From Acestrorhynchus altus (taxonomy: Eukaryota > Chordata > Actinopteri > Characiformes > Acestrorhynchidae), in assembly GCA_034509495.1 (NCBI GenBank), contig CM067507.1, forward strand, positions 16,489,450 to 16,553,449: a stretch of 64,000 nucleotides of DNA. Reading direction: 5' to 3'. How positions within the stretch are numbered: the stretch's first letter is position 1; the number at the start of each line of letters is the position of its first letter. Below are positions 46,500 through 59,344 of this stretch, one piece after another. The notes under the pieces are model-generated. The model saw nothing but the letters and a program-made list of their open reading frames with translations. It was not told where the DNA came from and ran no database searches. A program made the position numbers and the translations under genes.

Positions 46500-47030
46500 A
46501 GGTTCGGCTCTCTCTCCTCTAACTTTCTCTTTCTCCCATTCCGATCCATCTCATCCCCCCTGCACCTTCTGATCTAAACTCTCTTTCAATGAGGCACCGT
46601 TACTGTAATGTGGAAGCCTTCTGCAGGAATTAGGCCTCGGTTTCTGAGTGAAGCCTTCATCTGCTTCGTCATGCTTATAATTCTGACCACATGACGGCCA
46701 CTCACTGGCCTCAGTGAGATCTTTAAACACAGCCGGCCCACCTTGGTCTCATCTCTCTTAATTACAGCCGGGCTGCTGATCTCTTCCCCTATTGCTTATG
46801 TGAAAAAAAGAAAAAGATTGAAGATAATTACTAAGGGGCTTCATCCAGTGGCTTAAAGATCACACATGGCACAAATCCGCTGGATTTCACATGTCGTGAT
46901 TACAGCGTATAAACACTTCGCCTCAGAGCCGGCATCCTGAGGCTCACACACTCACTAGGGAAGAGGAAACACTTTGCATCATAACCGGCATCCTGAGGCT
47001 CGCACACACTGGAGACAAGGCCTGCTATCT
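46500..47030. other. Candidate conserved non-coding block with a local duplication
   Basis: 46590-46800 is repeat-free and balanced, with TCTTAATTACAGCC, GCTTATAATTCTGACC and GATCTTTAAAC. It is followed by a 56-bp tandem duplication (46914-46969 and 46970-47025) sharing CCGGCATCCTGAGGCTC. Confidence 0.33.
46914..47025. repeat. 56-bp tandem duplication, two copies
   Basis: CACTT(C/T)GC.TCA(G/T)A.CCGGC and ATCCTGAGGCTC(A/G)CACAC recur at a spacing of 56 bases. The copies have diverged at several sites. Confidence 0.75.
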
Positions 47031-47339
47031 TCCCCAGCACTTTCATTCATACATTCATTCTTCGAGTCATTCAGTCTTTCATTCTTTCAATGAAACTGAA
47101 TCAGGTTGCCTAAAATTGATCAGGTACACAATGGGTCTATTGGATGAAAGCCAACCAATACACTTCATGGGTTAACACATACATGCAGTTACACCTAGTA
47201 TAAGTTTAGTATACATGTAGACAATCCATCTACGGGCATATTTTATGGTGTGAAAGAGAAATAGGAAAACCACATGAACCTGAGGAGAACACACCAAACA
47301 CCTCACAGACAGAAACCATGAGTAGAGGTGTAACATTGC

Positions 47340-47508
47340 TAGTTCAGTTCGGGGACCACCAGCGAGCTATGAAACACTCTCTAGAGGTCCCCCAGCCCAT
47401 CCTCAGGACAGTAGTCCATACGGGGCTAAAAACAGCTATTTAAATAATATATGAAACTGTGTGAAGTTGTGTTCAAACTATAAACATGCAAAAGGTTGAG
47501 AACCCCTG
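47340..47508. mobile_element. hAT-type MITE remnant with clear right end
   Basis: The right terminus AAAAGGTTGAGAACCCCTG matches the end type of the outer element at 2848-2863. Toward the left, TTCGGGGACCACCAGCGAGCT and TCTAGAGGTCCCCCAG are typical subterminal words. The left terminus has decayed and I see no target duplication. Confidence 0.65.
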
Positions 47509-47544
47509 AACAAAGCAGTAAGATATAAATGTTAGCAGTGTTTC

Positions 47545-47595
47545 CACACGCACACATGCACACACGCACGCACGCACGCACACACACACACACAC
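47545..47595. repeat. (CA)n / (CGCA)n microsatellite
   Basis: Mixed CACACG, CGCACGCA and CA units. Confidence 0.93.
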
Positions 47596-47759
47596 CATTG
47601 CACCCCTAGTTAATCCCACAAGTCCAAGCTCATGAAGATTTACAGTACACACTATCTGCAGGCCAAATTGTTTGTCCACTTGCACTTTTTCTTACTGAAA
47701 ATTTTACTTTTTTATGAGTTCTCCATCACTTTGTTTAGTGACAATTACTCAACTGACTT

Positions 47760-48025
47760 AGGAATGATGTTCCCAACACTTGAAGGGTTAAGACAAGCAC
47801 ATGCTTCCTCAAATACAAATAACGCCTCTTTTCAAACTGCTGTCACTGCATCTTTGCTGGGCAGCCAACTTGCCCTGAGGGAAGTCCCGGGACCACTGGG
47901 TGTGATGTGGGGACAGAGTGCCATCTACCCACCAGGAGAATGCATGGCCAGTTTAGCTCAGACTCTGGCTGCCAATGGCAAGCAGTATGATCGGGGATTT
48001 GTATCTGCAATCCTCTGATCATAAT
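47760..48025 (+). repeat. SINE-like interspersed repeat family S2, longest copy
   Basis: CACATGCTTCCTCAAATACA, CCTCTTTTCAAACTGCTG, TTTGCTGGGCAGCCAA, GAGTGCCATCTACCCA, CTCAGACTCTGGCTGCCAA and TCGGGGATTTGTATCTGCAA then TCCTCTGATCATAATGC. The 3' part read in reverse resembles a worn tRNA-like region, but no A/B box pair is convincing. Confidence 0.75.
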
Positions 48026-48631
48026 GCTAGCCAAACTGAAATGTGTCAACAGTTTTAATAAAATGAAGAAAATGTGATAAAATGTTAAGAAAATGTGTGG
48101 GTTGGTGCATGAGCCTAAGTGTAGCACTTCTGTCAGTTGCTTCAGATATGTTTTTGCTAAAAACATGACAAGATCTAAACTGATTACAATGTAATATGTT
48201 GTGCAACCTGAAGAAAATATGCTTGATTAATTTTAAAAAGCTAGATGGCTCCAAACCTTGCAACAGTCAGTGTGTGCCTGAGGTTTTATAAGTAAGGTGG
48301 TAAATGTGTGTGGTCTGAGGAAGTTCCAGACTCCTCTGAGATTCATGGTGCTAGAGACGCCACCCTCCCACACCATTACCTAAGCCATGAAACTTTCCCA
48401 TTGTAGCCGTGCTACACCTACCACACCTCTGCCAACTGCTCAGCAGGTCAGAGGGGGACTGTTACGGTGTTTTGCCATTACTGGAGTGTTCTTCCCATTT
48501 AAATGAAAGCGAGGCAGGATGATTAAAAAAACTTACTCTATTGAAGAAAGTGTGAACAAATGTTTGTTGCATAGTTAAACTGTCGCAGTAGCAGCCATCT
48601 TAATGCTTGACTATGGTCTATGTTTAGATAT

Positions 48632-48880
48632 TAATCAATCAATCAATCAATCAATCAACCAAAGTGTATTTATATAGCGCCTTTTACAACCAGGAGTTGT
48701 CACAAAGCGGCTTTGTAGAAATCCGGGTCCAACCCTCAAATGAGAAGCCAGTGGGCCAACAGTGCCAAGGAAATACTCCCTCAGGCTAGGAGGAAGAATC
48801 CTTGAGAGGAACCAAGGCTCAAGAGAGGAACCCATCCTCTTCTGATCGATACTGGAGAACATAAGCAAAGGCACAGTACA
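48632..48880 (-). repeat. LINE 3' untranslated region fragment with (AATC)n tail
   Basis: Starts with (AATC)n at 48633-48658, then AGTGTATTTATATAGCGCC, GTTGTCACAAAGCGGCTTTG, ACTCCCTCAGGCTAGGAGGAAGA and CCTTGAGAGGAACCAAGGCTC. The same series occurs next to LINE coding remnants at 62180-62375, so this is a 3' end of the same LINE family, minus strand, 5'-truncated. Confidence 0.78.
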
Positions 48881-49285
48881 TGGGCAAAGAAAAATAGGAA
48901 TATTACTGTATTTGTAAAAATATTTTTAAACAACAAAATCAACTCTATGTGAGATTACTCAACATAGTTTGAGGCTAGACTGTAATGATTTAGGAGCTGG
49001 TGGTATTAGCCACATAGACATTGGATCTCCAATGAAGGAAATTTCATTGTTTTGGCTAATTAATTGTAAAATGGTCTGAAATCTATGTAAATGTGATTTT
49101 CATTTCCTAACACCTCAGTGACTGACTTTGGTCTGTATTCCTTGCTGGAAAATACAGCACAAGATCAGTGTTTGTGCCTAAGATGGTCTCTTATGGGAGT
49201 GGTGGTTGAAAATGTAAACATCTACACAAACCCACTTGCACACAGGGGAATTTGTCCCCTGCATTTTACCCATCCATGCAGTGAA
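48881..49285. other. No recognised feature
   Basis: AT-rich DNA without repeat signature. Confidence 0.42.

Positions 49286-49346
<61 letters not shown>
49286..49346. repeat. (CA)n microsatellite
   Basis: About 30 units with one CT interruption near 49310. Confidence 0.97.
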
Positions 49347-49349
<3 letters not shown>

Positions 49350-49497
49350 GTGGGTTGCCTTATTCAGTTGCCTTACCCAGTGAGCTGTTGGGGAGTAAAG
49401 TGCCTCGCACTTCAGTCATGTCCTGCCAGTTCCGGGAATCAACCAGTAACTTTCATCACCCATATCACCTTGACAATAATGATCGACAAGATTGATT

Positions 49498-49580
49498 TTT
49501 TTGGTCATGCTGGTCATTACTAACTTGGTCAGGTTAGTAATGCTGGTAGCCCAATTGAACCATCAACCAGCTTATCCAGA
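49498..49580. repeat. Small fragment of a CTGGT-rich fish repeat
   Basis: GGTCATGCTGGTCATTAC, GGTCAGGTTAGTAATGCTGG and AACCAGCTTATCCAG resemble words in 61260-61550, and CTAACTTGGTCAGGTTAG is nearly palindromic. Confidence 0.5.
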
Positions 49581-50384
49581 TTTATACAATCAATAAAGCA
49601 ATTATTTAAGATTAATTTATGAAATTAATAAACATTCAAATGTCAAATGTGAATCTTAAGGCACATTTGTTATATTTTAGGCAAATTAATTCACAGAAAA
49701 ATATGAAATATATTAGCTTCAAAGCAAAAGTAAAGAAGTGAATTTTGGGCAATTTACATTGAAAGTAATGGAAAAAACTGACCAACTATGCATATGCACT
49801 ATGCAGCTATTTCACTCCAGCTCTTGGCAGCAGAGACAGATCAAGTCGTATGAGTGACTGTTTGAGCACTGCAGACTGTAGAGATCAGACAAACGCTACT
49901 TTTGAAGTGTAGACCAATGTGTACACATGACGGCATGACTTGTTCAGCAAACTATGCATTTCTAGAGATGACAGAGATGTCTAAAGAGCTTACATATTCA
50001 CTTACTTTCACAAATGAAGTCATGTCAGGTATAAATACTATGGACTATATAGTACCATCAAAGCAAGATGAAAAAGATGTCTCCAGTGGAATGACAGCAA
50101 AATTAGCAAAATCTGCTGCTGATAAATGTCTGTGCTAGATAATGTTCAGTGGTTTAATGCATCTCAGGTCATGCTTCTTGCCATCAGCAGCTGAGTCAGA
50201 GAGAGCAAGCAAAGAGATGGTACTCTCTCCCCCCGTCACATGAACTGAACAGGCATCTGTTAGCCATTGTGTCAATTCAAAAATGTGCAGTGGCTGGATT
50301 CACATGTATTGGAGGAGGCAAGTGCTTGTCTATATGCTCCTAGTGTCGGAAGCATCGTATCTGATATGGGAAGAGTTGGATAAT
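49581..50384. other. No recognised feature
   Basis: AT-rich. A 78-codon open frame at 49902-50138 has no domain. Confidence 0.4.
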
Positions 50385-50620
50385 TGGCAAATTCCAGCGC
50401 TTCACACAGCAACACCCCACCATCATGTCAGTGTCACTGCAATGCTGAGAATGAACCGCCACCCATATAAAATCGTGTTGGGGTCCTGTGGGGTCCTGAT
50501 CATTAAAGAACAGGCTGAAAGAAGGCAAACAGGTTATGCAGAGAAACAAAATGGACAGAAGTCTAACTGATAAAAACGAACAAGGAGATGGTCATAATGT
50601 TGTGGTTGACTGTAAACCAT
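50385..50620 (+). repeat. Interspersed repeat family D, copy 3
   Basis: ATGTCAGTGTCACTGCAATGC, GAGAATGAACCGCCACCCATA, GTGGGGTCCTGA, GAAAGAAGGCAAACAGGTTA, GCAGAGAAACAAAATGGA, AGGAGATGGTCATAATGTTG match the family order. Confidence 0.82.
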
Positions 50621-51623
50621 TAAAACAAATGACCTATTGTGACCTACTAAGTGCGCTTTGCAGGGTGCTTTCTAATAATACTGACTTTGCCTCACGAAAA
50701 TGCTGAATTCTGTCTTGAAGACATTCCTACATATGTTGAGACCTCTTTGGATGCTGAGAATGTTTCTAATTCAGTCAGTCACATCCTCCAAATTTTCAAC
50801 TTGTACTATATAAAGGACTGAGGGACTGTGAGACCCGGCTCCAGTGCTGACTATAAAACATTCATGTCCTCGCAAATTATATTTATGCAGCTGCGTCTCT
50901 GCTCAGCAAACTGGAAAACGATATCAATGTGGGAAACCCCCTGCTCCGGATGGATATGAATATTCCCAGATTTTCAGCTGTGTGGGGAAGTGCCATGGGA
51001 AAACTGAGAGCGGCAGAGTGAGAGAAGAAGGAGGGGATGTAAAACTGTGGGAAATTCTGAGCAGTCTCTTCTGGAAGTGTCTGGGGCTGTAAATAAAATC
51101 AAACGTGGCACATAAAGAGGGGAGGAAAGCCTTGTCGGTATCAGGGAGATCAGCAAAATCCAAAGCTCACATATTCCCTCCCGGGCCAGCACAGCAAGGT
51201 GATGCTGATTGGAGAGACAAGGCTTGTACAGACAGAAACTGTGGTGGTGGGGATATCCTGCCATCTAATATTCACCCACAAATCATAACAATGATTGTGC
51301 CGCTGTTTGTTTGCTGAAGGCTCTGAAGTTTCCTTCCCAGGCAGCTTTCCGGATTGTTCCTCCACAGAAGCCAGGAGATGTGCCTCAGTGCCAAGCGGGG
51401 GGGTGTGGGTAAGGTGTGTCTATGTAGACCAGCCCATGACCTGAAGGAAGCCAATCAGAGAGCCTAGATTGAGGTTCACTGCAAAGTTTACTGGGTCAGA
51501 CCAGCTGCACGAGGGAGGCAGCCAATGAGCAGAGGGACGGGAAAAAAAACAAAACATTCGCCACAGAGCTCCAGACAGGCAGCATGTGTCTGCCTGGCCA
51601 AGACAAGCACCAAAAATGAGACG

Positions 51624-51628
<5 letters not shown>
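50621..51628. other. Single-copy DNA, possible conserved patch at 50840-51330
   Basis: 50840-51330 is repeat-free with balanced composition. Overlapping open frames on both strands have no domains or splice context. Unassigned. Confidence 0.33.
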
Positions 51629-51698
<70 letters not shown>

Positions 51699-51705
51699 GG
51701 GGGGG
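51629..51705. repeat. Compound (GT)n(GA)n(G)n microsatellite
   Basis: About 26 GT units, then about 8 GA units, then 9-10 G. The poly-purine 3' part could form unusual structures. Confidence 0.97.
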
Positions 51706-51904
51706 ATAATAAGCAATACAGGAGAGACACAGACCAACAGAAGTGATGAGAAGATTGTGTGAGTGAGAAAGGAAACATCTGATCAAAACAGAAATGTGGA
51801 TTATGAAAATGAAAGACAAAAGCTCTGTAAACATTGTGTATCACATATTTGACTTCAGTGTAAATGTACAGCAATGTTGTAAAACCTATAGTTACTGTAC
51901 ATTT

Positions 51905-52255
51905 TATCAGCTCCTCTTAACATACAAGATGTAGCTCTATAATTACAGTCTGAAGTTCATTTGCTTCTCTGCTTACTTGTTAGCCTCCATTACCCTGATA
52001 TTCAACAGTCAGGACCCCACAACACCACCATAGAGCAGGTTTATGTGGGTGGTGGCTCATTCTCAACACTGCAGTGACTCAACATGGTTGTTGTGTGTGT
52101 TGTGGTGTGTGTTACACTGGCATGAGTGGATCAGACACAGCAGAGCTGATGGAGTTTTTAAATACTGTGTTAGACACTCCAACCTAGTTACTCCACCTTG
52201 TAGATGTAAAGTTACAGACAGAAGCTCATCTATTTCTGCACAGTTTGTGTTGGTT
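51905..52255 (-). repeat. Interspersed repeat family D, reversed and longest copy
   Basis: The plus-strand text GTTAGCCTCCATTACCCTGAT, GTCAGGACCCCACAACACCACC, GTGGGTGGTGGCTCATTCTCA, CACTGCAGTGACTCAACATG, GCATGAGTGGATCAGACACAG and GGTTGGAG-like CTCCAACCTAGTTACTCCACC is the reverse complement of family D, extending further than the other copies. Confidence 0.82.
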
Positions 52256-52271
52256 ATCCCCACTGAAGAAG

Positions 52272-52272
<1 letters not shown>

Positions 52273-52339
<67 letters not shown>
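52273..52339. repeat. (CA)n microsatellite
   Basis: About 33 perfect units, immediately downstream of the family D copy. Confidence 0.98.
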
Positions 52340-52341
<2 letters not shown>

Positions 52342-53529
52342 ATTACTACCATTTTCAGCTTTATTACATAACGATTGTTATCAGAATAACTAGAAAAGCA
52401 CTGTGAAATCAGGTTATTAGGCTATGAATGGGAAACAAATTTAGGTCTAAATAGCTGTAAAAACACTAATAGCAGAACAAAAACAAATGCTGTACACAAT
52501 GTGATTTACAAGTGAATTGGTGTTTTATCCATTTTTAAACCTCTCCCCAAAGAAACTCCATAAACCAAGTGAGTTTCTGGTGGAATTTTATTGTAATGTT
52601 ATATAACATGTTATAGGCCCAAACACACATAACTCGAACTAATAATTTTAAACTTCACATTACTATATAATAAAAACACACACTAACACTAGCATACACT
52701 TCTGCATGACTATTTCTCACTGTGTTCTGTGTGGATCTGCATCTGGTATCAGACAGTTTTCAGTGCAATCTTTAAAAATTGCATGCCTCCACCTACACAG
52801 TGTCCCAGCGTCTAGCAGTATGGAGAATCCATTCACTTGCAAATGGCTTGGCACCAGACAGCATTATGTATTTACAGTATATTGAAAAGCGTACTAAAAT
52901 CATATAAAACATATGCAGCTCCTGCTGACATAGCCAGTAATGCAATTTAACTGTATGGCAACACTTCCGCTCAAAGCTTTGTGATGGCAATGAATTGTAA
53001 CACTTTTTTTCATTTCAGACACCAGGGTGCCAGAGACGGAATGAATTAAAAAGGAAGAGTGGAGAAACGCCGACTGTTTTTTTTTCACGTGATGACTGTA
53101 AGCCAAGTGGGTTTTTTGTGGAGGCAGCAGTGGAGTGTGTGTTAAGTACAGTAGGTGTCAGAGTTCTACTTCGGAAATTTTGCTAAAAGAAACACACGTG
53201 CACAGGTGTGTAGGCACATAGAAACACAAAACACACCACATGCACAAAGTGATGAGAATAACGGTGAAGAAACAGTACATTGATTCAGTTGTGTGTTTTT
53301 TATACTCTTGTCACTCAAAAGAGGTTAAACAGAAACGTAAGCAGGACAAACATAAAGAAATCTGGAAAAATAAAGAAGTAGAAAATCTGCTTAACATTTA
53401 AGTCAAGTAAGGAAGTGTAAAGGAATTTAATTTTGAAGCATTTCTGTTGGAAAATTAATCATGAAATTTTCACATATTGCAAATATTTTCATATATTTTA
53501 AAAAATGTATCCCAAATTTCCCCCAGTTT
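52340..53529. other. No recognised feature
   Basis: AT-rich, without a domain-bearing frame or transposon ends. Confidence 0.42.
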
Positions 53530-53815
53530 AGAAGTGCCAACTGCCGAACCCCATTAAGACTCTATCACATACATTGCTCATAACACTAAGATTACTGTCG
53601 TCTGGTACAGGTGAAGCCAACCACGTGAAACCAGTCTGTTTCCACTGCATCACTTCTGGGCAGCCAACAGTGGCTAACAGATACCTGTGCTCACCAGGAT
53701 GTGAAGTGGGTAGAGAGTGCCATCTACCCAACTAGTGTGAATGGATAATTTTGGTCTCTCAGACTCTGGTTGCCAACCCCAGATTCAAACCTAGTGCTAG
53801 TGCATTACTGCTGCT
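53530..53815 (+). repeat. SINE-like interspersed repeat family S2, copy 3
   Basis: TGCCGAACCCCATTAAGAC, GGTGAAGCCAACCA, TCTGGGCAGCCAACAG, AGAGTGCCATCTACCCAAC and CAGACTCTGGTTGCCAA match the order at 47760. The segment around 53570-53610 is not shared. Confidence 0.72.
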
Positions 53816-54373
53816 CAAAGCTCATTTCAAATACATTTGTCTGTGCTGTAATATATAACTGTCAATATGAGATTTATACATTGGTTTATTATTTACTCTT
53901 AATGTTGCTAATTATTTAATGTACACACAAAAATACAGCACAATTAACATTTTTCTGTACAATGTATGTACATGTATTTCATTGTACTTCTAACAGAATA
54001 AAAAAATATACATTAATTTAAATGAGTGCAGTAATTGTAAGGAACAAATCATTTACAGGCTTTTACACTTCAATTCTAGTAATTATGTTAGATTATACTG
54101 ATCAGAGACCCTATCTAAACAGGTACCATCAGTAGCCAATGAAAACTGAGCATGAAAATGCAGTATTTTTAGGTAGTTTTTGGGAGGCATCTTATTTTAT
54201 TTTTTACACTCCACCTCAAATTATGCTGCAGCTAGATTTTAATATGTCTGATATTGCAGCATCATTACAGCAGAACAAAAATTCACATTAGAAGCTAATA
54301 TCTGCCTCATATGTAGTGAACCCTCCAGTATGTGTTTTACAGCTGACAATCAACTCACTACTCCACTCTCACT
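53816..54373. other. No recognised feature
   Basis: AT-rich single-copy-looking DNA. Confidence 0.42.
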
Positions 54374-54510
<137 letters not shown>

Positions 54511-54834
54511 TTCACCTTTCTTTCATTTTGCGTCAGTGCAAAGAGTTGGCTACCAAACTATGTCTATTAGGTAATGCAAGGTGTATGTTTTGTGGGTGTT
54601 GTTTAGGTTTAGCAACAGTGTAGTGTCACGATTCTGTTTAGTATGCTTTAGACTTTTTAATTGGCATTTATTATTTTGTTTTACATGATCTACTGTACAA
54701 ATTGATTGAAATTGATGGTGCCTAAAATTATATTTTAACTATTTTTTGCAGTATTTTATATATATCATTATTGTCAATAAAGCCGTATCTCCAGTTTTAG
54801 TTTTTCCATGGTTGGAGTCCTGTACACTGTGTAA
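54511..54834. other. No recognised feature
   Basis: AT-rich; nothing identified. Confidence 0.42.
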
Positions 54835-55000
54835 ATAATTCTGGATGAATAGACCAAAGAAATACTCAGATAATACTGTTAAATTACTCTTAACATACAT
54901 TAACTTCCATTCAAAGTTAAGATTATTTTGCCCTCCTCTGTAAAGTGACCATTTTGGAGAGATACATGGTTTTCACTGGACAGCAATGATATGTAATCGT
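54835..55000 (+). repeat. Interspersed repeat family E, 3' part
   Basis: GGATGAATAGACCAAAGAAAT, then CTTCCATTCAAAGTTAAGAT, TTTTGCCCTCCTCTGTAAAG, GACCATTTTGGAGAGATACATGG overlap the ends of copies at 17278 and 20480 and extend the family consensus. Confidence 0.62.
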
Positions 55001-55659
55001 TTCACCAAGCTGGGGTTTTGAAAACCTTTTCGACATTACTCAAGGGATACAGTTGTAGATTGCATTAATGTTACTGTACTGTAATGTGTGTTTATAACTG
55101 GGAAGGTAATTTCAATCATTTGTCACATTTTCGTTGGTATAATAGTTATCCAATGTACTTTGCTTTTTTCTGTGAGACCTGCTAAGTGTTTGAAAATGAG
55201 AAAAAGTTGACACATATACAAGTAAAAACTGCTCTTTTGCTAAGAAAGTGACAAAGTCAACACTGTTGTGCAATTTTCCTAATGTCGCAGTAGACCTGAA
55301 AGTGGATTTTAAAAATCTGAAACCTGAAAGTGTTTAAGTTGCTCAGAAAAAAATGAACATTGCCATCTCAAGGTTAGCACAGTATCTGCTCCATATATTT
55401 GGCACCATGCTTTATTCTGTTTCTGAAGCTTGAAGGATCTCAGGAGGTCATCATTTGGGGAGGTCGTGTCGAGGCATACTTTAGGCCAACTTTAGCATTC
55501 GCTTGGGTGGAAATACTGGAGAGCAAAGAAGAGCACACCTCACAAGCCTCCAAATGTCAAAGTGGCTTCCTGCTGGGCAGCCGATCAATGCTGACCCCTG
55601 ACCTCACCGTTTCAGCTCACTGGTAATCAGAGGTGGAGAATAATGTTAGCAATGAGAAT
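55001..55659. other. No recognised feature
   Basis: Nothing identified. 55400-55620 is less AT-rich and holds a 75-codon frame without a domain. Confidence 0.4.
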
Positions 55660-55773
55660 GGAGGAGGAAGTCCAAAGTAAAAAATGGGGAGAAGAAAGAA
55701 AGAAGAAAGAAGAAGGAGAGAAAGAAAGAAGAGAAAGAAAAGAAAGAAGAAGAAAGAAGAGAAGAGAGGAGAG

Positions 55774-55814
<41 letters not shown>
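55660..55814. repeat. Purine-rich tract (GAA-type) ending in (GA)n
   Basis: About 155 bases almost entirely A and G on the plus strand. The last about 38 are pure (AG)n. Confidence 0.95.
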
Positions 55815-55815
<1 letters not shown>

Positions 55816-55925
55816 AGAGCAAGCACTACAAAGAGATATGTAAGAGGATGACTTTGAAGGACTGTGGATATCTCTAGCAGAAACTCCAATGCATATCACG
55901 ATTAGATAAAATAAATCCTAAATTA

Positions 55926-55960
55926 ACTTCTTCTTCTTCTTCTTTTACTTCTTCTTCTTC

Positions 55961-56004
<44 letters not shown>
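55926..56004. repeat. (TTC)n then (TTA)n trinucleotide repeat
   Basis: Interrupted TTC units switch to about 14 ATT units. The same base change between neighbouring trinucleotides is seen in the larger array at 56300. Confidence 0.95.
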
Positions 56005-56299
56005 TAATATACAAATCATTTTTGTACCAAGCAATTGGTTAGCATATGTGGAACGTTTTTAAGACTTTTGAAAAAGGATCCCAGGAGGCTTATGAATGTT
56101 TGAAGATTCAACCAAAGTTGGAATGTGTTTTCCAGTTTTCGCTCAGTGCAGATTCATAGTTTCATTATTTTATTCTATCTGAGAAACAAAAGTAACCAAA
56201 AAAAAAAAAAACAAAAAAGCGTATAGATCTTTCCTAGGCGAAACACATTCTCACTTTCTGTCCCTTATCCTTACTCCAACATTCCACAATTATAAAACT

Positions 56300-58019
<1,720 letters not shown>

Positions 58020-58255
58020 TAACAGCTGAGTCCCTCACTGTCTTCAAACGCAGACTGAAGGCTCATCTGTTTCAGGAGTATTTAACTCCATAAAGACATT
58101 TGTTTCAACATGGTCTAAACGTGCGGAATCTCTAGATTCCAGCCTTGTCTACTAGCTAAAGATATTCTAAGTGAACAGCAAGGCACTTTTGTAAGTCACT
58201 CTGGGTAAGGGTGTCTGCTAAATGCCGCAAATGTAAATGTAAATGTAAGATGTAA
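58020..58255 (+). mobile_element. LINE 3' end with last codons and tail
   Basis: 58024-58090 reads AESLTVFKRRLKAHLFQEYL and a stop soon after, the C-terminal end of a fish LINE polyprotein. The untranslated part ends GTAAGTCACTCTGGGTAAGG, GTGTCTGCTAAATGCC, then AAATGTAAATGTAAATGTAA. The 5' part is missing, as usual for LINEs. The terminal about 55 bases also occur at the end of SINE family S1 (61060-61112). Confidence 0.78.
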
Positions 58256-58479
58256 AAATTAATCAAATCAATTTGACCATGTTTTTATTAAAAATGTATT
58301 TGTGCCTCAAATGCTGTTTTTGTTTTGTTCTTTAGTTAATAAGGACAAAATATACTACAAATCAGTCTATCACTCACCACAAACTAGAATTAGAGTTTCA
58401 TGAGGGAGATCCTTTGTTTGTAAACACCGAAGGATCTCCATTCATCTGTGCCACCCAGCCACATGTCCACAGCAGAAGC

Positions 58480-59245
58480 TGGAAAAGAGACAGGAAAGCC
58501 AGCGTTTTCATCAGACTGAGATGGTGAACTCACCACCTGCCTCTGCCCAGCATACGACTGGCTAATGTACAGTCCCTGGACAACTAACTGAGCAAACTTC
58601 AGGCATGGATCTCTTTCCAGTGAGAGACAAGGGACGGCTGTATTATCTGCCTCGTAGAGATGTGGATGTCGGCGGAGATCTTTAACAAAGCCCCTAAAGA
58701 GCTCTCTGGGAAGAGTAAAGGAGGAGGTTTATGTTTTATGATCATCAATGTCAGGTGTGATTGTAGGAATGTCTTGTGGAGTGTCTTTCTGCTCCCCTGA
58801 CCTGGAATATCTGATCATCTTTCCCAGAGAGGTTTTGGGCATTGTGGCTGCCACTGTGTACATAAACCCACAGGCTGACACAGAGCTGGCACTCAGGAAA
58901 CTATATGGGGCAATCAGTAAACTGGAAACTGCGCACCCGAAGGCTGTATTCATTATCATCAGGGACTTTAACAAAGCCAACCTGAATAAAGTCGCTCTGA
59001 GGTACTTCCAACACATCACATGTACTATTCAGGGAAAACAAACAGTGGACCACTGTTACACCACCTTCTGGGAGGCTTGCAGAACCCTTCCCCAACCTCC
59101 ATTTGGCAAATCAGATCAATCCTCTTTCTTGCTCCAACCCACCTATAGGGTGAAACTGAAATGGGAACCACCCACCATCAAGGAGGTTCACCACTGGTTG
59201 GACCAATCAGACTTCAGGTCTACAGACTTTAAGGGGAACTCTCAT
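58480..59245 (+). pseudogene. LINE AP-endonuclease domain remnant
   Basis: In shifting plus-strand frames: ANVQSL-like text at 58560-58590, then from 58790 a good stretch CSPDLEYLIIFPREV, VAATVYINPQADTELALRKLYGAISKLE, AVFIIIRDFNKANL (the GDFN catalytic motif with Gly changed to Arg, Asp kept), FQHITC, KQTVDHCYTTFWEA, PQPPFGKSDQSS (the SDH motif with His changed to Gln). It ends in the linker before the reverse transcriptase, which is missing, and then runs to a (TTGAT)n array. The altered His and several frameshifts indicate an inactive copy. Same broad LINE group as 3032-3802. Confidence 0.87.
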
Positions 59246-59290
59246 TCTCTGAGCAGCACCAGTGCAATGGTTGCAGTTGAGCTAAACTAC

Positions 59291-59344
59291 TTGATTTGAT
59301 TTGATTTGATTTGATTTGATTTGATTTGATTTGATTTGATTTGA
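59291..59344. repeat. (TTGAT)n pentanucleotide microsatellite
   Basis: About 11 perfect units starting at the 3' edge of the LINE remnant. Confidence 0.97.
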
